From Hahella sp. CCB-MM4 (GTDB lineage Bacteria; Pseudomonadota; Gammaproteobacteria; Pseudomonadales; Oleiphilaceae), in contig NZ_MRYI01000004.1 of assembly GCF_002260525.1 (NCBI RefSeq), positions 124,001-188,000 on the forward strand: a DNA stretch of 64,000 nucleotides. The letters are read 5' to 3'. The notes beneath the pieces were generated by a model that ran no database searches, had not been told where the DNA came from, and saw nothing but the letters and a program-made list of their open reading frames with translations. Made by a program: the position numbers and the translations under genes. This document shows, in pieces, positions 25,946-35,361 of the stretch. Every line of letters starts with the position of its first letter. Positions within the stretch are counted from its first letter, which is position 1.

Positions 25946-27061
25946 TTACAAGCTGATATAGCGCCTCAGTCTGGGTCCCAGCATAACGCTTAGTGATAGA
26001 GGCAGTTTTCTCCAAAACGCTTCAATTACAGGGCGAATCTTGCTGGCCCCTTGATTACTTTGCTCCACTTCCGGCTTAATGCCGTTGCGGTCATATTGAC
26101 GCCACTCAAGCGCAAAAGGCCTGGCCCCCCACTGGGATTTGAACTTGTAGGTTCCTTCCCCGTAGGTAGAGCGCCCAAAGTCAAATACCGTGCAGCCGCG
26201 TCGACAGGTTTCTTCCAGCAGAGACCAGTACAGCATCATGTTAGGCGCCAGCCGGTTATATTCCGCAACGGTGGAAGCCCAGGGAATTGCCGCTTTTGTT
26301 CCACAATAGAGAACAATACCTCCGCCCACAGGGATCTCGTCTTTCCTGACGATGGAGATCACCATATTATCCCCGTAGTTTCTGCTTAGGGCTTCAAACC
26401 AGGCCTTTCCGTGTACGGGAGACCCCAGGTCTCTCATATTTCGGGTGAATACCTGATAGAACTCCTCAACCAACCGTGAATTGTTCCCGATTTCATGGGT
26501 CAGTCCATTCTTTTCGGCTTTTCTGATCTGGCTGCGCAGTTTTGATTTGAATCCTTTCCATAACTCTTCTGGAGTCTCTGGCAGATCCAGGACCATACTG
26601 ACCTTACCGGCATCCTGCCCTTTTTCCACCCCTTCTTCCTCCCCTGAACTGCCTTCAGGTGAAAGACTATTTTTTGTGGAGTACCGGACTTCAATTCCTT
26701 TGACGCCATTGGTAGCAAATTCACTCTGGAGGTGGCGAACCAATTCGGTTTCAGTGGCGTCAGAATCCCCCAGTCCCATACCGATATCACAAAATGGCAG
26801 CGAACAAAGGCTCGCCCCCTTAAATGGAATATTCATCTTAATCGTGGGCATCACACCGACGATTTTTCCGGAACCATTCTCAGAACCTTTCTCCCTGGCC
26901 ACAAGATACTTGGTATCGTGACCATATGCCTGTTTGACCGATTTACCCCAGGCACTGAGGTGATAAGGGCTGGCGTCCGGATGGGACATTACATACTCAT
27001 CCCAAAGAGACTCTTCTCCGGAGCTTAGCTCTTTTATTTCCATCATTTTGCTGACTGTCAC
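25946..27061 (-). CDS. FemAB/GNAT-like protein, XrtA system-associated family
   Basis: The 371-residue protein matches the pattern of TIGR03019. It has ASPYHLSAWGKSV near the N-terminus, WKGFKSKLRSQIRKAEKNGL at ~180-200, NMRDLGSPVHGKAWFE and a C-terminal FDFGRSTYGEGTYKFKSQWG. These are the two GNAT-fold halves of FemAB-like amino-acid or acyl ligases; true FemAB proteins use aminoacyl-tRNA on peptidoglycan. In EPS clusters the substrate is unknown but an amino-acyl or acyl group on a sugar is likely. A Glu/Gly/Ser-rich insert (~150-165) sits between the halves. The start is GTG at 27061; ATGs at 27046 and 27043 are also possible. Confidence 0.85.
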   Translation of the reverse strand: MTVSKMMEIKELSSGEESLWDEYVMSHPDASPYHLSAWGKSVKQAYGHDTKYLVAREKGSENGSGKIVGVMPTIKMNIPFKGASLCSLPFCDIGMGLGDSDATETELVRHLQSEFATNGVKGIEVRYSTKNSLSPEGSSGEEEGVEKGQDAGKVSMVLDLPETPEELWKGFKSKLRSQIRKAEKNGLTHEIGNNSRLVEEFYQVFTRNMRDLGSPVHGKAWFEALSRNYGDNMVISIVRKDEIPVGGGIVLYCGTKAAIPWASTVAEYNRLAPNMMLYWSLLEETCRRGCTVFDFGRSTYGEGTYKFKSQWGARPFALEWRQYDRNGIKPEVEQSNQGASKIRPVIEAFWRKLPLSLSVMLGPRLRRYISL

Positions 27062-27062
27062 T

Positions 27063-28061
27063 TTACTGTCCGTCCTGCGCCATATATCGATTTGCCGACT
27101 CGGTAATGGTGCAGAAATTAACCTCTACCCTACTCGTCAAATACTTCACAATATTCGTAATTCTGATCGCGATATCATTAAACGCGTCTTTACTGTCCAT
27201 AAATCCTGTAGCACCGGATAGCAGGCTTGAGCTGTGCAGGTACATGTGAAATACGCGTTGTCCCCGAACAAGCGACTTATCGATCAATGATTTCATATCT
27301 TCCGTGCTGGAAAGCTCAGGGCATAAATAGATTTTTTTGAAAATCCCCATGTGCCAGGCTAACCCAATGGGGTGAAACCATCGGTATGGGGCAGAAGAAA
27401 GCTTTTCATGCAGCCGATTGAACAACTCGAAGTTAGCCCGGTTAAAGCCGACTGTGACCGGCATTTCAAGAATTCGCTGTTGCTGACCGTCTACCTTCAG
27501 AGAGTCTTCAAAACTCGGCCAATAAGGATTCAGGCTGGCTCCCTGACAGGTAAAAAACTCATTGGAATAGAATGGGTAAACACTGGAGTCTACGGTATAG
27601 CCATAGTCCGCCAGGAGTTTCAAAATCGGGCCGTCTATTCCCCATCGTCCGGTTCTGAAAGCCGTCGGTCTTACGGTAAAAGCCCTCTGCAACGCATCCG
27701 TCAACTCTGAAAGTTTTTTCTCAACCAGGCGAATATCGAGATTGACCACATGAGAGTTTTTTTCATTTATCTCTTCATCAATGGGAGGGTTGCACCATGG
27801 ATGCAGATGGGCACCGATCTCACACTGCCCTTGTTCCAGGTAAGGTCTGATTAATGCCACAGAGTCAGCGTTATCCGCTACGGCATGGTCAACAAAATAG
27901 GTTGTCTTAACGCCCAGCGAATTACACATCTCCTGGAGTTCCGGAATCAGCCTGATATTATCCAGGCGAAAATCCCGGGTTGGAAAGGTACCAGACCAGT
28001 CCCATTCCTCCTCGGTATCAATGGATAGGATAAAATCCACTTTATCTTTATTATTCAACAC
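27063..28061 (-). CDS. Polysaccharide deacetylase-like (NodB/WalW type) protein
   Basis: The 332-residue protein begins FILSIDTEEEWDW, with Asp15 and the acidic patch expected of the metal site. It continues with GAHLHPWCNPP (metal His pair), FRTGRWGIDG and a late HMYLHSSSL. This arrangement is the NodB homology fold of carbohydrate esterase family 4 relatives. It has no signal peptide. It is less canonical than the deacetylase at 34045 and may act on a different sugar, or on a nucleotide- or lipid-linked intermediate. The GTG start at 28061 follows the upstream stop by one base. Confidence 0.8.
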   Translation of the reverse strand: MLNNKDKVDFILSIDTEEEWDWSGTFPTRDFRLDNIRLIPELQEMCNSLGVKTTYFVDHAVADNADSVALIRPYLEQGQCEIGAHLHPWCNPPIDEEINEKNSHVVNLDIRLVEKKLSELTDALQRAFTVRPTAFRTGRWGIDGPILKLLADYGYTVDSSVYPFYSNEFFTCQGASLNPYWPSFEDSLKVDGQQQRILEMPVTVGFNRANFELFNRLHEKLSSAPYRWFHPIGLAWHMGIFKKIYLCPELSSTEDMKSLIDKSLVRGQRVFHMYLHSSSLLSGATGFMDSKDAFNDIAIRITNIVKYLTSRVEVNFCTITESANRYMAQDGQ

Positions 28062-28062
28062 A

Positions 28063-29184
28063 TTATCCCATCTTCTTAATTACCCGCTCAAACAATTGGC
28101 GGTATTCTTCAGCCATCCGTTGTGCGGAATAATGTTGATAGACATAGTCCTTCGCATTTTCAGCCAGTGTTTTGGCAAGAGGTTCATCAAATAACATCCG
28201 CTCCCACTGAGCTTCAAGTTTGTCCTTGTCACCAAGAGGAGCCAGGAGCCCAGTATTTTCGTGGAACACAAGCTGATCAATACCAGGGATATCATAAGCG
28301 GAGACCGGTACTCCCATCGCAGCGGCTTCCATAAGACATCTTGGAATACCTTCCAGTGTTGATGTCATGGCAAACATGTCAAAGCTTCTGAGATATGCCA
28401 TCCGATCATCGCGAAATCCGAGGAATTCAATTCGATCACCATGCTTCAAAGTTTTGGCCTTCTGCTCCAATGCTTCCCGCTCATCCCCATCACCGAGGAA
28501 AGACAGCGTCACGTTATCATGCTTGGACGCAAAGCTTTCAAACACCTCAAGCATATCCCAAAGGTTTTTGCGACTGATCAGTTGCCCGATAAATCCTATC
28601 CTTTTTGTTCCCGGAGTTGCCAGAGTCCTGTCATTTTGCAGCTCAGCCTCCGCTTCGGAAAGATCCACGCCATTCTGGATATAGGTGATCTTGCTATCGG
28701 GCACGCCAATTTTCTTAACGTCTTCCATTAATGCCGGAGAAAGCGGTGCAACCACGTCCGCATACTTCATCGACTGACAACCGAGCCATATAAATAGCCT
28801 GAGTTTGAGGTCCGACGCATTCTCGAAACCGTGTGGCGTGACGATGCAGGGAATGCCCGCCTTTCTGGCGGCCAGAACCCCCAGAATGTCTGATTTGTAG
28901 CCATGGGTATGAATAACGTGGATATCACGCGACTTGATCAGGTCTGCAAGTCTGTTGACCACTTTATAATCAAATCGATGTGCCATCGGCAGCTCAAAAG
29001 CATCCATTCCCAAATTTCTGTATTGCCGGACCAATTCAAGATCCTTGGAATTGTCTTCCAATGTGACCGCCAGATCGCATCTGACAGAATCTCGCGGCAA
29101 ATGCTTGGCCAGAGCCAGTATCCACCGCTCTGCGCCATAAAAACCTGTGGGACAAATAAACTGCAATACATTCATTAATGACAT
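28063..29184 (-). CDS. GT4 family glycosyltransferase
   Basis: The 373-residue GT-B enzyme has MNVLQFICPTGFYGAERWILAL at the start and IHVIHTHGYKSDILGV in the acceptor domain. The donor domain has RIGFIGQLISRKNLWD, LSFLGDGDERE and LEGIPRCLMEAAAMGVPV. It transfers a sugar to the lipid-linked EPS unit. It is followed one base later by the deacetylase gene and preceded 21 bases earlier by a GT2 gene, so it belongs to the long run. Confidence 0.88.
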   Translation of the reverse strand: MSLMNVLQFICPTGFYGAERWILALAKHLPRDSVRCDLAVTLEDNSKDLELVRQYRNLGMDAFELPMAHRFDYKVVNRLADLIKSRDIHVIHTHGYKSDILGVLAARKAGIPCIVTPHGFENASDLKLRLFIWLGCQSMKYADVVAPLSPALMEDVKKIGVPDSKITYIQNGVDLSEAEAELQNDRTLATPGTKRIGFIGQLISRKNLWDMLEVFESFASKHDNVTLSFLGDGDEREALEQKAKTLKHGDRIEFLGFRDDRMAYLRSFDMFAMTSTLEGIPRCLMEAAAMGVPVSAYDIPGIDQLVFHENTGLLAPLGDKDKLEAQWERMLFDEPLAKTLAENAKDYVYQHYSAQRMAEEYRQLFERVIKKMG

Positions 29185-29205
29185 TAACCTTTAATTCTTT
29201 GAAGC

Positions 29206-30177
29206 CTAGCTGCCGGCACTGATGGATTTGAACAGGCCGACCAGTGTCCCAATGATTCGCGCGGGAAAATAGACCAGATAAAACTTAATAATTTCAACAA
29301 ACTCAATTTCTCGATTGGCGACACCGTATAGACGCAGGCTATACGCAAGCACTGGAAGTATGGCAAACAGAAGACAAAGCAGTGAAAGCGATAATTGACC
29401 GACAAACCCGGCAACGAGAAAGGCCAATGCGAAGAACAATATCCACATGGGCACCAGAAAACTTGGAACTTCAGACAAAGGGATCTTGCGCCCGCGAATT
29501 GAATGCAGATTTGACTGTCCTCGCCAGATCTCCTTGTCGAACATGGACCTCAAGGCTTTGTCTTCACCCAGATGGACGTAATCTGCAGCCGAAGAATAGT
29601 ACATGGAACCTAATTCGCTGACTCGGTAGGTAAAATAGTAATCCTCACAGGTGGTCAGATGCTCGGGAAATCCACCAACTTTCTCAACCGTTTCCCGGCG
29701 CATGAAAAGATTTCGCCCTGGAAGAAAGCTCAAATCGCAATCTGTTTCCGCATTGCTCAGTGCAGTTCTGATTCTTTCCAGTACCGGTGCATTGTCACTG
29801 TTTCTCTGCATCGCACTCACCAAGACCCTGCCTGGCTCCTGCTTCAAAAGATCCAGCATGACGATCAGCCAGTTGGGTGAGAGCGCCACATCTGCATCCA
29901 AAAATGCAATATAGTCTCCCTTTGCCTGCTTAAATCCAAAGTTGCGCAAATGGGATATGGTCAGGGATTCCGGTTGCTGATATATCCTGATCGTGTTACC
30001 GGGAGTCTCTTCCGTCTTGATGTCCAGATGATCATTCTGGGTAATAACAAGGACTTCCAGTTCCACATCCGGATGCTGCAGATTCAGCACAGAAGAGACG
30101 GTTTGCTCAAGCATTTCCGTTCTTCCTTTATGAGGAATAATGAATGACACAATCATGGAACTTTCTTCTTTACCCAT
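29206..30177 (-). CDS. GT2 glycosyltransferase with C-terminal membrane helices
   Basis: The 323-residue enzyme has a GT-A domain (IVSFIIPHKGRTEMLEQTVSS, FLDADVALSPNW with the DxD motif, PGRNLFMRRETVEKVGGF, CEDYYFTYRV). Two hydrophobic helices follow at ~245-285, then a short amphipathic tail. This is the layout of processive or membrane-anchored GT2 enzymes. An alternative Met at residue 8 would remove the first seven residues. It adds a sugar on the cytoplasmic face in the EPS pathway. Confidence 0.87.
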   Translation of the reverse strand: MGKEESSMIVSFIIPHKGRTEMLEQTVSSVLNLQHPDVELEVLVITQNDHLDIKTEETPGNTIRIYQQPESLTISHLRNFGFKQAKGDYIAFLDADVALSPNWLIVMLDLLKQEPGRVLVSAMQRNSDNAPVLERIRTALSNAETDCDLSFLPGRNLFMRRETVEKVGGFPEHLTTCEDYYFTYRVSELGSMYYSSAADYVHLGEDKALRSMFDKEIWRGQSNLHSIRGRKIPLSEVPSFLVPMWILFFALAFLVAGFVGQLSLSLLCLLFAILPVLAYSLRLYGVANREIEFVEIIKFYLVYFPARIIGTLVGLFKSISAGS

Positions 30178-30211
30178 AGTTTTTAACAGCTTGATACCTG
30201 GCAGGCCAACA

Positions 30212-32881
30212 TTAACGATTCACCCAACCCGCCACTTTTTCAGAGCGCTTGGACAACCAGTCCAATTCCCTTTTTAGCGACAACTGAACCAACCGCCTCA
30301 TTAACTCACCACCAGCAGCCAACCATTGAACTGCCGCACCCGCGGCGATCGGAACAGGATACGGACGTATCGGCGTAGTCGTCACTTCAGGCTTAATTCC
30401 CAAAATTTCCTGCCAGTTATCCCCTTCATCGATCACACTAAGCAGCCCGCTGAAACCGTGATTCTGCATCAGGATCGCCAAAATGCGCGTATAGTAGTTG
30501 GTTTCCTCTGCTTTTAGGCAGTCAACCACGTAGTTTTCAAAAAATTTTGCTTTCTTCTGCATTTGCCGACGCTTTTCCCTATCGGGACAGAACATAGCAG
30601 CATAAGTTAGCAGATAGGCTTTTCTGACATCCTGCGCCACCCAGGTATGATTCGGAAACTCCAGTATTTCCGGCTTCTCCAGGTATGGATATTCATTCTC
30701 AACCATCCATCCGGCGAAATGGATCAGCGAATCCCTGGCATAATAAAAGTCATCGTCGAGCTGGTCAGCATCCTGTTTTACCAACAAAAACTTCACAACA
30801 GCTTGAAAGAATATGGTGTAAAACCATGTTTCTTCTACATTATGCAGATTTCGGAGAGAAATATCCTCAGCCGGATTGACTGTATTTCTAATCACTTGCG
30901 CAGATCGCTGCAAAAAACGACTGTCCAGAGTCAGCTGATAGCTGTCCAGCAATGCGACCAGATAATTTCCCGTCCCTCTATCCAGTGGATATTTCCGGGT
31001 CAAGGGATTCTTAAGACCTGGGTTCCGCGCATTCTTGAGTGCAAGAAGGTATTCAAGCACCCCCCTATTACCCTCGTAGACATGAGTAATCCATTCTGTC
31101 AGCTGTAAAACTGCCTTACGGGAAGCCTCAGACCCGGTAAGAAAATGGTGATACATCAACCCTGTGGTATAACAATGCTGCCCCCCCGGACCACCACCAC
31201 CGGCGTGATCCTGGTATACCCCTTTCTGCTGTCTGGCTGAATAGGTTCTGTGAGTTGACGTTTGAGCGTCTACATAGTGATCGGTGTGCCAAAACAGCCC
31301 ACCGTTGTACTCGAATTTATCATCTTCCGTGTCATAGACATCGATATCTGAGACATGCCTGGCAAGATCATCAGCCAGCTGCAACCAGTCTTCCTTGCCT
31401 GTGGCGAGGTATTGTCGCAGCATTCCATAGATCGGGTCGTACTGGTTATTGTAGTGAGAGACAAATAGATCACTCCCCTTGTACTCGGCGGTTTCGTGAT
31501 CCGCATAAAGATCACCAAAATTGCGCCACCCATACTCATCAATACGCTCACGTTTATGAAAGAAGGAGTGTTGCGGATGGCTGATTCCGATATCAATCAG
31601 AGCATCCAGCCCCTCCAATTCCTTGATTTCATTCAATCCAGGAACCACCCCGCACGTTGTGATCCATTTCGGATCCACCGCAATCGTGATCTCTTGATAT
31701 AACCAGTCGAACTGGTCTGAAGAGGCAGAGGCTGAAAAATAGAACTGGTGACTTTTCTTTTCGCCGCCCTGCAATTCATAGGGTTCCGAAGACCCCGCGG
31801 GGAAGACGCCAAACATCACTTCCCCTTTGGAAACGGAAATCGATTTCGGGAAGTTCTGCCAAAACTGGTGCGGCTTGAAGAACAGACCTTTTCCACCTGC
31901 CTCTCTCCCCTCAATGAAAACAGCCGGCGATGACCTTAACCCAGAGGTGATTTCTGCTTCGGCCTGCAAATTGACCGTGTAACCTCTTTGATTGACGGCT
32001 ACCTTGTTATCCGCATTGACATGAACCGGGCTATCCCATTGTTCTCCCCCGCTTCCTCCCTGATATATGGAGAGCCTATCTGACGCCTGCTGCCAGGGAG
32101 CCTGAGCATCCAAACGATAGCTGGCAGTCTCGCCAGGGTATTCAATACCAAAATCGCAACTGGAAAACAGAAATGAGCCGGGATCACCCAGATCCCACAA
32201 CCCGTTCAAGTGTTTGGCGGCGTTAGGGTTGTGGAGAGTTAGACGTCCTTTCACCAACGGCGAAAAAGGCAGAAATGTGAAAGCAATCGTTGCAGCAATA
32301 TCTCTCCTGAGCCCTTCAGCTTTAAAATGGCCTGAGACCTCAACCAGGATATGCCTACCTGGACCCTGCCCTTCCAACACTCGAAATTCAGCAGGAGCGA
32401 ACGGGATGATTACGCCTTTTTGCGACCTGACAACCGGAGCTGTCATTCGAATATTCCCAGCACCACTTTCTATATCAAGAGCAAACTGTTCTCCCGACCG
32501 GCTAAACGAATACTTTGCCCCGAAGTGGGATACGACAATTGTGTCATCGGTCCGAGCAATCACATCACAGGCTTGAAACCGGTCTTCACGCGAAGTCTCG
32601 ACCTCATTGGCAGGGCTCTCCATCTCTGTCGACACCGACAGAGTTTTGGATTCATTGGCCGCGATATCGACCAGGGTTTCGATATGGAGCCATTTTATGC
32701 TGTTGTCGGGCCAACGCGCTGTTACTTCAGCACTAAAAGGCAGATTGAGGTCAGCATCCTTGATCGTCAGACCATCAATGGACACCATCAATCCTTTAGG
32801 TACAGGACATCCAAATGCTACAAGACGCCCCTTTTGCGAACCTGCGTCTCTGTTTTCAATATGAACTGGAATTGAAACCAT
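30212..32881 (-). CDS. Exo-rhamnogalacturonan lyase-like protein (PcRGLX/YetA type)
   Basis: The 889-residue protein has an N-terminal RIFT-like domain (SIPVHIENRDAGSQKGRLVAFGCPVPKGL). It continues with VTARWPDNSIKWLHIE, a beta-sandwich middle and a C-terminal alpha/alpha-type region with HYVDAQTSTHRTY (~520) and LLDSYQL. This is the pattern of the PcRGLX/YetA family (polysaccharide lyase family 26 relatives). There is no signal peptide, so unlike many lyases it appears cytoplasmic unless exported by another route. The start shares one base with the preceding stop (TGATG). It could cleave acidic EPS or process an intermediate; the active-site residues are not assigned. Confidence 0.78.
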   Translation of the reverse strand: MVSIPVHIENRDAGSQKGRLVAFGCPVPKGLMVSIDGLTIKDADLNLPFSAEVTARWPDNSIKWLHIETLVDIAANESKTLSVSTEMESPANEVETSREDRFQACDVIARTDDTIVVSHFGAKYSFSRSGEQFALDIESGAGNIRMTAPVVRSQKGVIIPFAPAEFRVLEGQGPGRHILVEVSGHFKAEGLRRDIAATIAFTFLPFSPLVKGRLTLHNPNAAKHLNGLWDLGDPGSFLFSSCDFGIEYPGETASYRLDAQAPWQQASDRLSIYQGGSGGEQWDSPVHVNADNKVAVNQRGYTVNLQAEAEITSGLRSSPAVFIEGREAGGKGLFFKPHQFWQNFPKSISVSKGEVMFGVFPAGSSEPYELQGGEKKSHQFYFSASASSDQFDWLYQEITIAVDPKWITTCGVVPGLNEIKELEGLDALIDIGISHPQHSFFHKRERIDEYGWRNFGDLYADHETAEYKGSDLFVSHYNNQYDPIYGMLRQYLATGKEDWLQLADDLARHVSDIDVYDTEDDKFEYNGGLFWHTDHYVDAQTSTHRTYSARQQKGVYQDHAGGGGPGGQHCYTTGLMYHHFLTGSEASRKAVLQLTEWITHVYEGNRGVLEYLLALKNARNPGLKNPLTRKYPLDRGTGNYLVALLDSYQLTLDSRFLQRSAQVIRNTVNPAEDISLRNLHNVEETWFYTIFFQAVVKFLLVKQDADQLDDDFYYARDSLIHFAGWMVENEYPYLEKPEILEFPNHTWVAQDVRKAYLLTYAAMFCPDREKRRQMQKKAKFFENYVVDCLKAEETNYYTRILAILMQNHGFSGLLSVIDEGDNWQEILGIKPEVTTTPIRPYPVPIAAGAAVQWLAAGGELMRRLVQLSLKRELDWLSKRSEKVAGWVNR

Positions 32882-34014
32882 CAGTGTTTATTCAAACCAC
32901 GCTTAACCTGTGTACGAACTTTCTTCAACAGCTTGTACGCTGAAGTCTTGATCGTCTTTTTCTTTATGGATAACAGAGCCATATCATACTCTGAATCACT
33001 TAACGAACGCTTATAGCGGGCATCGCCTGCCATAAAGTCATATACCGCCATATTCCTGGCTGAATACCACGAAATCGCCAAAACATGCGCCAACAGCCCC
33101 GGTTTATATTGATTATCAGAAGGTTCGTAATTGATTCCGGATAGATAAAAATATACCCGCCCCCGATAAACAAAATTATATAAATAGGCCAGCACTGTCT
33201 CCCCTGCCGATACTTTCAATAGATCAATCACACCCTCATCAAACGAGTTATTGATTAAATCTTTATGAAAATTGATAAATTTGGAATTATGGAATCCGCT
33301 GTCTGACCACTTCTCTTTATGCAAATGCCCTGCTGCAGCAAAATAATCCAAAGCCTCCTCTCGGGATCCGGCTGACGTAACAGTTAATTCTCCATGCGAA
33401 CTATAAGCCTTGTACGAGCGGCGTATCTGACTTCTTGTATTGCTTGAAAAAGCTTTCAGCAATGTATTGAAATCACTAAATTCAGGCCGAAGATTAAGTA
33501 AAAAGCCTTTAGTCCTAAATTCGTATTCACTTACAGTATCGACGCCGGTCAGGGAATCCAGAACAGTATTAAGCGACATTCCAATGCGAAACTCGGCAAT
33601 ATCCGAATAACCGAGTACATGATGAATCAATGACTCTCTGACTTCAGCCCGAATATCAGGGGCTGCCAACACATCGTTATACTCGATCCAGATCTGGTCA
33701 TAACCAGAGTTACCGGTCCTGTTCAGGTTCGCCTGCTTCCAGGCAAAGGCATTTTTATTGAACTGTGAGAAGTGTACACACCCCATCCCGACCAGGCTGT
33801 TTCCATCATAAACCATCAATAGTCTGGGATCAGTTGCACTGGTTCTAAGCCAGGCACCTATCCAATGCCAGCTAGTGAAGAAATACTCTCCAGAATGTGA
33901 CTCAAGACCCCGCCAGAGTTCTTCAATCTCCTGAAGACTCTGACGATCAACACGTTTTTCTTCGACAAGAAGCATAGAAGTCGTTTCCAGGCCGATGGAC
34001 TTTTCCAGGGCCAA
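32881..34014 (-). CDS. GNAT-fold acyltransferase of the CelD/BcsL type
   Basis: The 377-residue protein shows FFTSWHWIGAWLRTS near the N-terminus, LKAFSSNTRSQIRRSYKAY (~195-215) and a C-terminal half with VYFYLSGINYEPSDNQYKPGLLAH and YDFMAGDARYKRSLS. This is the Acetyltransf_6 (CelD/BcsL) signature known from cellulose and EPS clusters. It is distantly like the FemAB gene at 25946 but clearly a different subfamily. It would transfer an acyl or aminoacyl group to a sugar. It lies between the deacetylase (30 bases upstream) and the lyase (one-base overlap). Confidence 0.85.
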   Translation of the reverse strand: MALEKSIGLETTSMLLVEEKRVDRQSLQEIEELWRGLESHSGEYFFTSWHWIGAWLRTSATDPRLLMVYDGNSLVGMGCVHFSQFNKNAFAWKQANLNRTGNSGYDQIWIEYNDVLAAPDIRAEVRESLIHHVLGYSDIAEFRIGMSLNTVLDSLTGVDTVSEYEFRTKGFLLNLRPEFSDFNTLLKAFSSNTRSQIRRSYKAYSSHGELTVTSAGSREEALDYFAAAGHLHKEKWSDSGFHNSKFINFHKDLINNSFDEGVIDLLKVSAGETVLAYLYNFVYRGRVYFYLSGINYEPSDNQYKPGLLAHVLAISWYSARNMAVYDFMAGDARYKRSLSDSEYDMALLSIKKKTIKTSAYKLLKKVRTQVKRGLNKH

Positions 34015-34044
34015 AATTATTCCTGATGGGGTGACAATATACGA

Positions 34045-34893
34045 CTAGGCTACGATTCCGAAAGCCTTGTCCATCCTTCCCCACTGGAAGTCGGCCAACA
34101 AACGCTTGAACCTCTTTTCGTGCCGGGACAAATTAAGGTAATGACGGAATGCAGTCTTTGCCGAAATGCCTTGCTGCCGGGGTTGGTCCGGATCAATCTC
34201 CCAAGGGTGCATATAGAAGATGGCCGGACTTTTCTCATCCTGCACAAATTTATTGAACAGAAAGCGGCTGACGAAATATGGGTACAGACGGAAATAGCCT
34301 CCTCCGGACATAGGCATGGTCCGTGAACCAAGCTTCAAAGTCGTCATTGGAATTTCAGTCAGTCCATTTTCCAGCTTATAAGGAAAACGAGGCCAATGAG
34401 GCACACCATAAAGATCATGTTTGACAGGATAGGTACTCGAACTGTATTTGAATCCCATTTCCGCCAGCTCATCAAATACCCAGCGGTTGGAGTCATTAAT
34501 TGAGAAGCTGGGGGCACGGTAACCGATAACCTCCTGGCCAGACATGTCTTCCAGCATCTTCTTTGAGCGCTCCACATCCTGCCGAAACTCCTCTCGACTC
34601 TGCTCCGTTGCCCTCATGTGGCCGTATCCGTGACTGGCCAGCTCATGGCCATTTTCGACAATATCCCTGATCAGGGAAGGATTTCGCTCAGCAACCCATC
34701 CCAGGGTAAAAAATGTCGCTTTATAGCCATAGTCATCAAACAGCTTTAACAGGCGTCGGGTATTTTTTTCCACGCGATGAGGCAGAGCGTCCCATTTTTC
34801 ACGATCGATGATATTTTCGAAGGCCGAAACCTGAAAATAGTCTTCAACATCCACCGTCATGGCATGTGTAATATTATTTACTTCCGATTTCAT
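34045..34893 (-). CDS. XrtA system polysaccharide deacetylase (NodB fold)
   Basis: The 282-residue protein has TVDVEDYFQVSAFE at 13-26 with the catalytic/metal Asp, TFFTLGWVAERNPSL, the metal-binding HELASHGYGH at ~80-90, GYRAPSFSI and a late FYMHPWEID. These correspond motif by motif to TIGR03006. It is expected to remove N-acetyl groups from amino sugars of the EPS. First gene of the long minus-strand run; about 500 bases of regulatory spacer separate it from the divergent export operon. The start ATG follows AGAAGGAT. Confidence 0.92.
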   Translation of the reverse strand: MKSEVNNITHAMTVDVEDYFQVSAFENIIDREKWDALPHRVEKNTRRLLKLFDDYGYKATFFTLGWVAERNPSLIRDIVENGHELASHGYGHMRATEQSREEFRQDVERSKKMLEDMSGQEVIGYRAPSFSINDSNRWVFDELAEMGFKYSSSTYPVKHDLYGVPHWPRFPYKLENGLTEIPMTTLKLGSRTMPMSGGGYFRLYPYFVSRFLFNKFVQDEKSPAIFYMHPWEIDPDQPRQQGISAKTAFRHYLNLSRHEKRFKRLLADFQWGRMDKAFGIVA

Positions 34894-34945
34894 ATATCCT
34901 TCTGCCCTGCTTTATTTAGCGGCTTGCATTAGTTGATCAGCATGT

Positions 34946-34968
34946 AGTTTGTTTTCTGAAAACAAACT
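34946..34968. repeat. Perfect 10-bp inverted repeat upstream of the deacetylase run
   Basis: AGTTTGTTTT and AAAACAAACT flank CTG. It is 53-75 bases upstream of the deacetylase ATG, where an operator for the leftward promoter would sit. There is no T-run as in a terminator. Confidence 0.65.
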
Positions 34969-35116
34969 TTACGAAACATAAAAACGAGATTCGGCCTGTA
35001 AGCTGATCTGTATATTGATTAGACAACTCAACCATTTGGCATAGCCATTTTGGAATGATCGTCTAATGTATTAACTATTACAGACAGTTATCAGGCCGGA
35101 AATAATGTCTCATCTA

Positions 35117-35136
35117 GATCATTTTACCGAATGATC
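35117..35136. repeat. 7-bp inverted repeat GATCATT-N6-AATGATC
   Basis: The arms are exact complements with TTACCG between them. It lies in the middle of the divergent spacer, ~224 bases from the leftward start and ~259 bases from the rightward start, and suits a dimeric regulator binding site. Confidence 0.5.
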
Positions 35137-35331
35137 TTGTTGTCGTAACGATTATAATCAAAGAGTCTAATTCTGCTGAAGTGATTACAACAGGCAATCC
35201 GGACAATTTTGGTTGATCCAACTGCATTTAAAGTCTCATAGCTATTATGTTGCACTAAAATTAAAATTCGGTTGCGACCAAGAGATGAATTTTGCAATTG
35301 TTAACACAAACTTTGAAAAATCAATAGCCTG

Positions 35332-35361
35332 AGCATCGTATCAAGAGGCTTAGCATCTTAT
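35332..35361 (+). repeat. Direct repeat AGCATC[G/T]TAT at 20-base spacing
   Basis: Copies are at 35332-35341 and 35352-35361. The 20-base spacing is close to two helical turns, so both would face the same side of the DNA. The second copy overlaps the putative TATACT -10 box, 33-63 bases upstream of the export-lipoprotein ATG. Confidence 0.45.

Noticed and set aside
30647-31108. 153-residue plus-strand frame
   Set aside because: Shadow of the lyase-like gene; no recognisable motif.
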